Positions 60,219 to 64,000 of a DNA stretch of 64,000 nt are shown one piece after another. Where the stretch lies: positions 3,537,501 to 3,601,500 of the forward strand of contig NZ_JAUETR010000001.1 of NCBI RefSeq assembly GCF_032484785.1, in the 5' to 3' direction. Numbering within the stretch: position 1 is the stretch's first letter; each line of letters opens with the position of its first letter. The notes below the pieces were generated by a model. That model saw only the letters and a program-made list of their open reading frames with translations, did not search any database and was not told where the DNA came from. This DNA is from Bradyrhizobium sp. SZCCHNS1050. GTDB taxonomy: Bacteria; Pseudomonadota; Alphaproteobacteria; Rhizobiales; Xanthobacteraceae. The translations under genes and the position numbers were made by a program.

Positions 60219-62111
60219 TTGACGATTACCCGACGACAGCTCCTGCAGAGCAGCGTCTTCGCTGCGATGACCCCGGCGCTCGGCACCGCCGCCAGCCTTG
60301 CCCCGCTCGACGCCGCGCAGGCGCAGGCCGGTGAGCAACTGGTCTGGCGCCACGGCCTGTCGCTGTTCGGCGAGATCAAGTACCCGGCGGACTTCAAGCG
60401 CTTCGACTACGTCAATCCCGACGCGCCCAAGGGCGGCACAGCGCGGATGATCTCGCTCGGCACCTTCGACAATTTCAACATCGTCGTGATGTATGTGAAG
60501 GGCAACATCGCGTCCGCGGCGGGGCTGGTCTACGAGACCCTGATGACGCGCTCGCAGGACGAGGTGTCGACCGAATACGGCCTCCTCGCCGAATCGGCGG
60601 CCTATCCGGACGACTACTCCTGGGTCATCTACCGGCTGCGCAAGGAAGCGCGCTGGAACGACGGCAAGCCGGTGACACCCGAGGACGTCATCTTCTCGCT
60701 GGACGTCTTGAAGAAGAACAGCCCGCACTACTCGTCCTATTATCGTCATGTCGTGAAGGCCGAGAAGACCGGCGATCTCGAGGTCAAGTTCACCTTCGAC
60801 GGTCCGGGCAATCGCGAGCTGCCGCACATCGTCGGTGAGCTGCTGGTTCTGCCCAAGCACTGGTGGGAAGGCACGGACGCGCAGGGCCGCAAGCGCGACG
60901 TCACCGCGACGACCTTGGAGCCGCCGCTCGGGTCGAGCCCGTATCGCATCAAGGAGTTCGTGCCCGGCCGCTCGATCAAGATGGAGCGCGTCAAGGACTA
61001 CTGGGGCGCCAGCCTGCCGGTCCAGATCGGCCAGAACAATTTCGACGAGCTGCAGTTCGAGTATTTCCGCGACAACATCGTCGCCCTCGAGGCGTTCAAG
61101 GCCGATCAGGCCGACTGGATCAACGAGAATTCCGCCAAGCAATGGGCGACGGCCTACGACTTCCCGGCCATCAACGACAAGCGTGTGGTCAAGGACGAAT
61201 TCCCGATCAGCGATTCCGGCCGCATGCAGGGCTTCGCCTTCAACCTGCGGCGTCCGCAATTCCAGGACGCGCGGCTGCGGCGTGCCTTCAACTACGCCTT
61301 CGATTTCGAGGAGATGAACAAGCAGCTGTTCTACGGTCAGTACAAGCGGATCAACAGCTATTTCGAAGGCACGGATCTGGCCTGTTCCGGGCTGCCGCAG
61401 GGCCAGGAGCTGCAGATCCTCGAGGAGCTGCGCGACAAGGTGCCGCCGGACGTGTTCACCACGGTCTACCAGGCCCCGGTGGGCGGCAATCCCGAGAACG
61501 TTCGCGCCAATCTGCGCGAGGCCACCAGGCTGCTGAAGGACGTAGGCTTCGAGATCAAGGACCGCAAGCTCGTCGATCCCGCCGGCAAGCCGGTCACGGT
61601 CGAACTCTTGGTCCAGGACCCGTCCTCCGAGCGTATCGTGCTGTTCTACAAGCCGTCGCTGGAGCGCCTTGGCGTTGCTGTCACGGTACGCCAGGTCGAC
61701 AACGTCCAGTATGAGAACCGGGTGCGCACCTTCGACTACGACATGATCATCGATGTCTGGGGGCAGTCGCTGTCGCCCGGCAACGAGCAGCGCGATTTCT
61801 GGGGTTCCAAGGCCGCCGACGAGTCCGGCTCGAAGAACACGATCGGCATCAAGAACCCCGCTGTCGACGCGCTGATCGAGAAGATCATCTACGCCAAGGA
61901 TCGTGCCTCCCTCGAAGCGGCGACGCATGCGCTCGACCGGGTGCTGCTGTGGAATTTCTACGTCGTCCCCCAGTTCACCTACCCGTTCGCGCGCAGCGCA
62001 CGCTGGGACCGCTTCAGCCATTTCACGCCGTTCCCGAAATATGCGCGGTCCGGCTGGCCGAATCTGTGGTGGTACGATGCCGACAAGGCCGCCAAGGTGA
62101 AGCGCTCTTGA
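60219..62111 (+). CDS. Extracellular solute-binding protein, YejA/oligopeptide type, copy 1
   Basis: The protein has 630 residues. The start appears to be TTG at 60219 with AGAGGA nine bases before; the N-terminus then reads TITRRQLLQSSVFAAM, a Tat-like signal ending AQAQA. The SBP_bac_5 fold shows GEIKYPADFKRFDYVNPDAP, YGLLAESAAYPDDYSWVIYR and GTARMISLGTFDNFNIVV, the pattern of YejA proteins that bind microcin C-like peptides and other oligopeptides. Its stop overlaps the start of copy 2. Confidence 0.88.
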   Translation: MTITRRQLLQSSVFAAMTPALGTAASLAPLDAAQAQAGEQLVWRHGLSLFGEIKYPADFKRFDYVNPDAPKGGTARMISLGTFDNFNIVVMYVKGNIASAAGLVYETLMTRSQDEVSTEYGLLAESAAYPDDYSWVIYRLRKEARWNDGKPVTPEDVIFSLDVLKKNSPHYSSYYRHVVKAEKTGDLEVKFTFDGPGNRELPHIVGELLVLPKHWWEGTDAQGRKRDVTATTLEPPLGSSPYRIKEFVPGRSIKMERVKDYWGASLPVQIGQNNFDELQFEYFRDNIVALEAFKADQADWINENSAKQWATAYDFPAINDKRVVKDEFPISDSGRMQGFAFNLRRPQFQDARLRRAFNYAFDFEEMNKQLFYGQYKRINSYFEGTDLACSGLPQGQELQILEELRDKVPPDVFTTVYQAPVGGNPENVRANLREATRLLKDVGFEIKDRKLVDPAGKPVTVELLVQDPSSERIVLFYKPSLERLGVAVTVRQVDNVQYENRVRTFDYDMIIDVWGQSLSPGNEQRDFWGSKAADESGSKNTIGIKNPAVDALIEKIIYAKDRASLEAATHALDRVLLWNFYVVPQFTYPFARSARWDRFSHFTPFPKYARSGWPNLWWYDADKAAKVKRS

Positions 62112-63985
62112 GCCGGCTCCCGCATCTGTCGCGCCGCGGCGTGCTCGGGCTTGGGTTCGGCGCGCTCAGCTATCCGCTGCTGACGCCGGCCGTGGCCGCG
62201 GAGTTCGGCCCCGAGTCGCACGGCACGTCGGCCTTCGGCGACCTGAAATATCCAGCCGACTTCCATCATTTCGATTACGTCAATATCGACGCTCCGAAGG
62301 GCGGGATGTTCTCGCTGATCCCCTCGGTGCGCGCCTATAACCAGTCCTATCAGACCTTCAACTCGTTCAATGCCTACGTCCTGAAAGGTGAGGGCGCGCA
62401 GGGCATGGACATGACGTTCGCGACCCTGATGGTGCGCGCGAGCGACGAGCCGGACGCGGTGTACGGGCTCGTCGCGAAATCCGTGGCGGTCTCCGCGGAC
62501 AAGCTGGCCTACCGCTTCACCTTGCGGCCCGAGGCGCGCTTCCATGACGGCAGCAGGATCACCGCGCAAGACGTCGCCTTCTCGCTGAACACGCTGAAGG
62601 AGAAGGGCCATCCACTGATCGTTGTTCAGCTGCGCGACTTCGTGAAGGCCGAGGCGATCGACGATGCGACCGTCGTGGTGAGCTTCGTCGAGAAGCGCGC
62701 GCGCGACGTGCCGCTCTATGTCGTGACCCTGCCGATCTTCTCCAAGGCCTGGTACGCCAACCGCGCGTTCGACGAGGGTCCGCTCGACGTGCCGCTCGGC
62801 TCGGGGCCGTACAAGGTCGGCAAATACGAGATCAACCGCTACGTCGAGTTCGAGCGTGTCAAGGACTGGTGGGCGGCCGATCTGCCGGTCAGCCGCGGCA
62901 TGTATAATTTCGACATCGTGCGCTACGAGTTCTATCGTGACCGCGACGTCGCCTTCGAGGGCTTCACGGCCAAGAGCTATCTGTTCCGCGAGGAGTTCAC
63001 CGCGCGCATCTGGGCCACGCGCTACGACTTCCCGGCGATCAAGGACGGCCGCGTCAAGCGCGAGCTCTTGCCGGACGAGACGCCGTCCGGCGGGCAGGGC
63101 TGGTTCATCAACACCCGCCGCGACAAGTTCAAGGATCCCCGCGTCCGCCAGGCGTTGACCTACGCGTTCGACTTCGAGTGGACCAACAAGACCATCATGT
63201 ACGGCGCCTATGCGCGCACGGTGTCGCCGTTCCAGAACTCGGACATGGTCGCGGTCGGGCCGCCCTCGCCCGAGGAGCTGAAGCTGCTCGAGCCGTTCCG
63301 CGGCCAGGTGCCCGACGATGTGTTCGGCGAGCCGTTCGTGCCGCCGGTCTCGGACGGCTCCGGCCAGGATCGCGCGCTGCTGCGCAAGGCGACGCAACTG
63401 CTGCAGCAGGCCGGCCTGCCGGTCAAGGACGGCAAGCGGCTGCTGCCGTCCGGCGAGGTGTTCGCGATCGAGTTCCTGATCGACGAGGTCTCGTTCAAGC
63501 CGCACCACGGCACGCTGATCAAGAACCTGCAGACGCTCGGCATCGACGCCGATCTGCGGATCGTCGACGCCGTGCAATATCGCGCGCGGGTCGAGGACTT
63601 CGACTTCGACATCGCCATTCAGCGGATGTCGATGTCGCCGACCCCCGGCGACGGCCTCCGGGCTTACTTCACCTCGGACACGGCCAAAACCAAGGGCTCC
63701 TACAATCTCGCAGGGATCAGCAATCCCGCGATCGACGCGCTGGTCGCCAACGCGATCGCCGCGGAGACGCGCAGCGAGCTGACCTTGGCCTGCCGGGCGC
63801 TCGACCGCGTGTTCCGCGCCGGCCACTACTGGATACCGCAATGGTATCGCCAGACCCACCCGATTGCCTATTGGGATCAGTTCGACCATCCGCCGAAGCC
63901 GCCGAAATACGCCTCGGGCGTCGGCGCTCCCGACATCTGGTGGTACGATGCCGCCAAGGCCGCAAAGTTGGAGCAGGCGAAGTAG
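62108..63985 (+). CDS. Extracellular solute-binding protein, YejA/oligopeptide type, copy 2
   Basis: The protein has 625 residues. The likely start is TTG at 62108, four bases before the end of the copy 1 stop (TTGA overlap), with AAGGTGA upstream. A Tat-like signal (LSRRGVLGLGFGALSYPLLT) is followed by FGDLKYPADFHHFDYVNIDA, clearly related to copy 1, and later YFTSDTAKTKGSYNLAGISN. The longer frame to 61949 runs inside copy 1 and is a shadow. Two coupled receptors for one transporter suggest a broad peptide range. Confidence 0.88.
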   Translation: MSRLPHLSRRGVLGLGFGALSYPLLTPAVAAEFGPESHGTSAFGDLKYPADFHHFDYVNIDAPKGGMFSLIPSVRAYNQSYQTFNSFNAYVLKGEGAQGMDMTFATLMVRASDEPDAVYGLVAKSVAVSADKLAYRFTLRPEARFHDGSRITAQDVAFSLNTLKEKGHPLIVVQLRDFVKAEAIDDATVVVSFVEKRARDVPLYVVTLPIFSKAWYANRAFDEGPLDVPLGSGPYKVGKYEINRYVEFERVKDWWAADLPVSRGMYNFDIVRYEFYRDRDVAFEGFTAKSYLFREEFTARIWATRYDFPAIKDGRVKRELLPDETPSGGQGWFINTRRDKFKDPRVRQALTYAFDFEWTNKTIMYGAYARTVSPFQNSDMVAVGPPSPEELKLLEPFRGQVPDDVFGEPFVPPVSDGSGQDRALLRKATQLLQQAGLPVKDGKRLLPSGEVFAIEFLIDEVSFKPHHGTLIKNLQTLGIDADLRIVDAVQYRARVEDFDFDIAIQRMSMSPTPGDGLRAYFTSDTAKTKGSYNLAGISNPAIDALVANAIAAETRSELTLACRALDRVFRAGHYWIPQWYRQTHPIAYWDQFDHPPKPPKYASGVGAPDIWWYDAAKAAKLEQAK

Positions 63986-63988
63986 TTC

Positions 63989-64000
63989 ATGGCTGCCTAT
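63989..64000 (+). CDS. First codons of the next gene, probably the YejB-like permease (partial)
   Basis: ATG follows the copy 2 stop by three bases and reads MAAY before the window ends. Operon logic and the usual yejA-yejB order make a permease likely; four residues cannot prove it. Confidence 0.35.

Overview
The window is about 64 kb of GC-rich alphaproteobacterial chromosome, most likely Bradyrhizobium or a close relative such as Rhodopseudomonas. This rests on: a membrane-anchored cytochrome c of the CycM type; a pim-type dicarboxylate operon; a p-coumarate uptake and activation cluster laid out like the one in Rhodopseudomonas palustris; a DevBCA-type exporter; and many palindromic intergenic repeats of the kind that litter Bradyrhizobium genomes. 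I saw no rRNA, tRNA, CRISPR array or phage region. The one mobile element with recognisable ends is an IS481-family insertion.

Layout. 1-4.1 kb: small regulatory islands (the start of a YkgJ-like protein, a WYL regulator divergent from a glutathione S-transferase, a LysR divergent from a flavin-type oxidase, a hotdog thioesterase). 4.1-20.8 kb: a lignin-derived phenylpropanoid module with a TRAP transporter (TarPQM-like), a DUF3237 protein, a crotonase, a feruloyl/coumaroyl-CoA synthetase, an SDR, a hotdog thioesterase, a CouP-like binding protein, an AroE-like dehydrogenase, a branched-chain-type ABC transporter containing a permease-ATPase fusion, and a MarR regulator (CouR-like). Three promoter regions in this module share the dyad TTAT-N5-ATAA, which I propose is the CouR operator. 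20.8-30.7 kb, all on the minus strand: glycerate 2-kinase, three tandem paralogous solute-binding proteins, LivM, LivH, LivF and LivG, with an IclR regulator at the upstream end. 30.9-39.8 kb, plus strand: a pimFABCD-like beta-oxidation operon followed by an SDR. Together these suggest uptake and CoA-dependent oxidation of aromatic side chains and of dicarboxylic or fatty acids.

39.9-53.3 kb: glycerol kinase, an alpha/beta hydrolase, an acetyltransferase, a second GST, a DevBCA-like export system, metF-metH and a luciferase-like monooxygenase. 53.4-57.5 kb: an IS481-family element (53754-55021, 49-bp inverted ends, CGGG target duplication) splits an NAD(P)-binding gene whose frame is restored exactly if the IS is removed; next to it lie an intact NmrA-like gene and a divergent LysR. 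57.5-64 kb: pheA, kdsB, cycM with a clear terminator, then two tandem YejA-like binding proteins and the first codons of what is probably the permease.

Gene functions are assigned by reading motifs and by remembered family and synteny knowledge; no database search was run. Operator calls are by eye.
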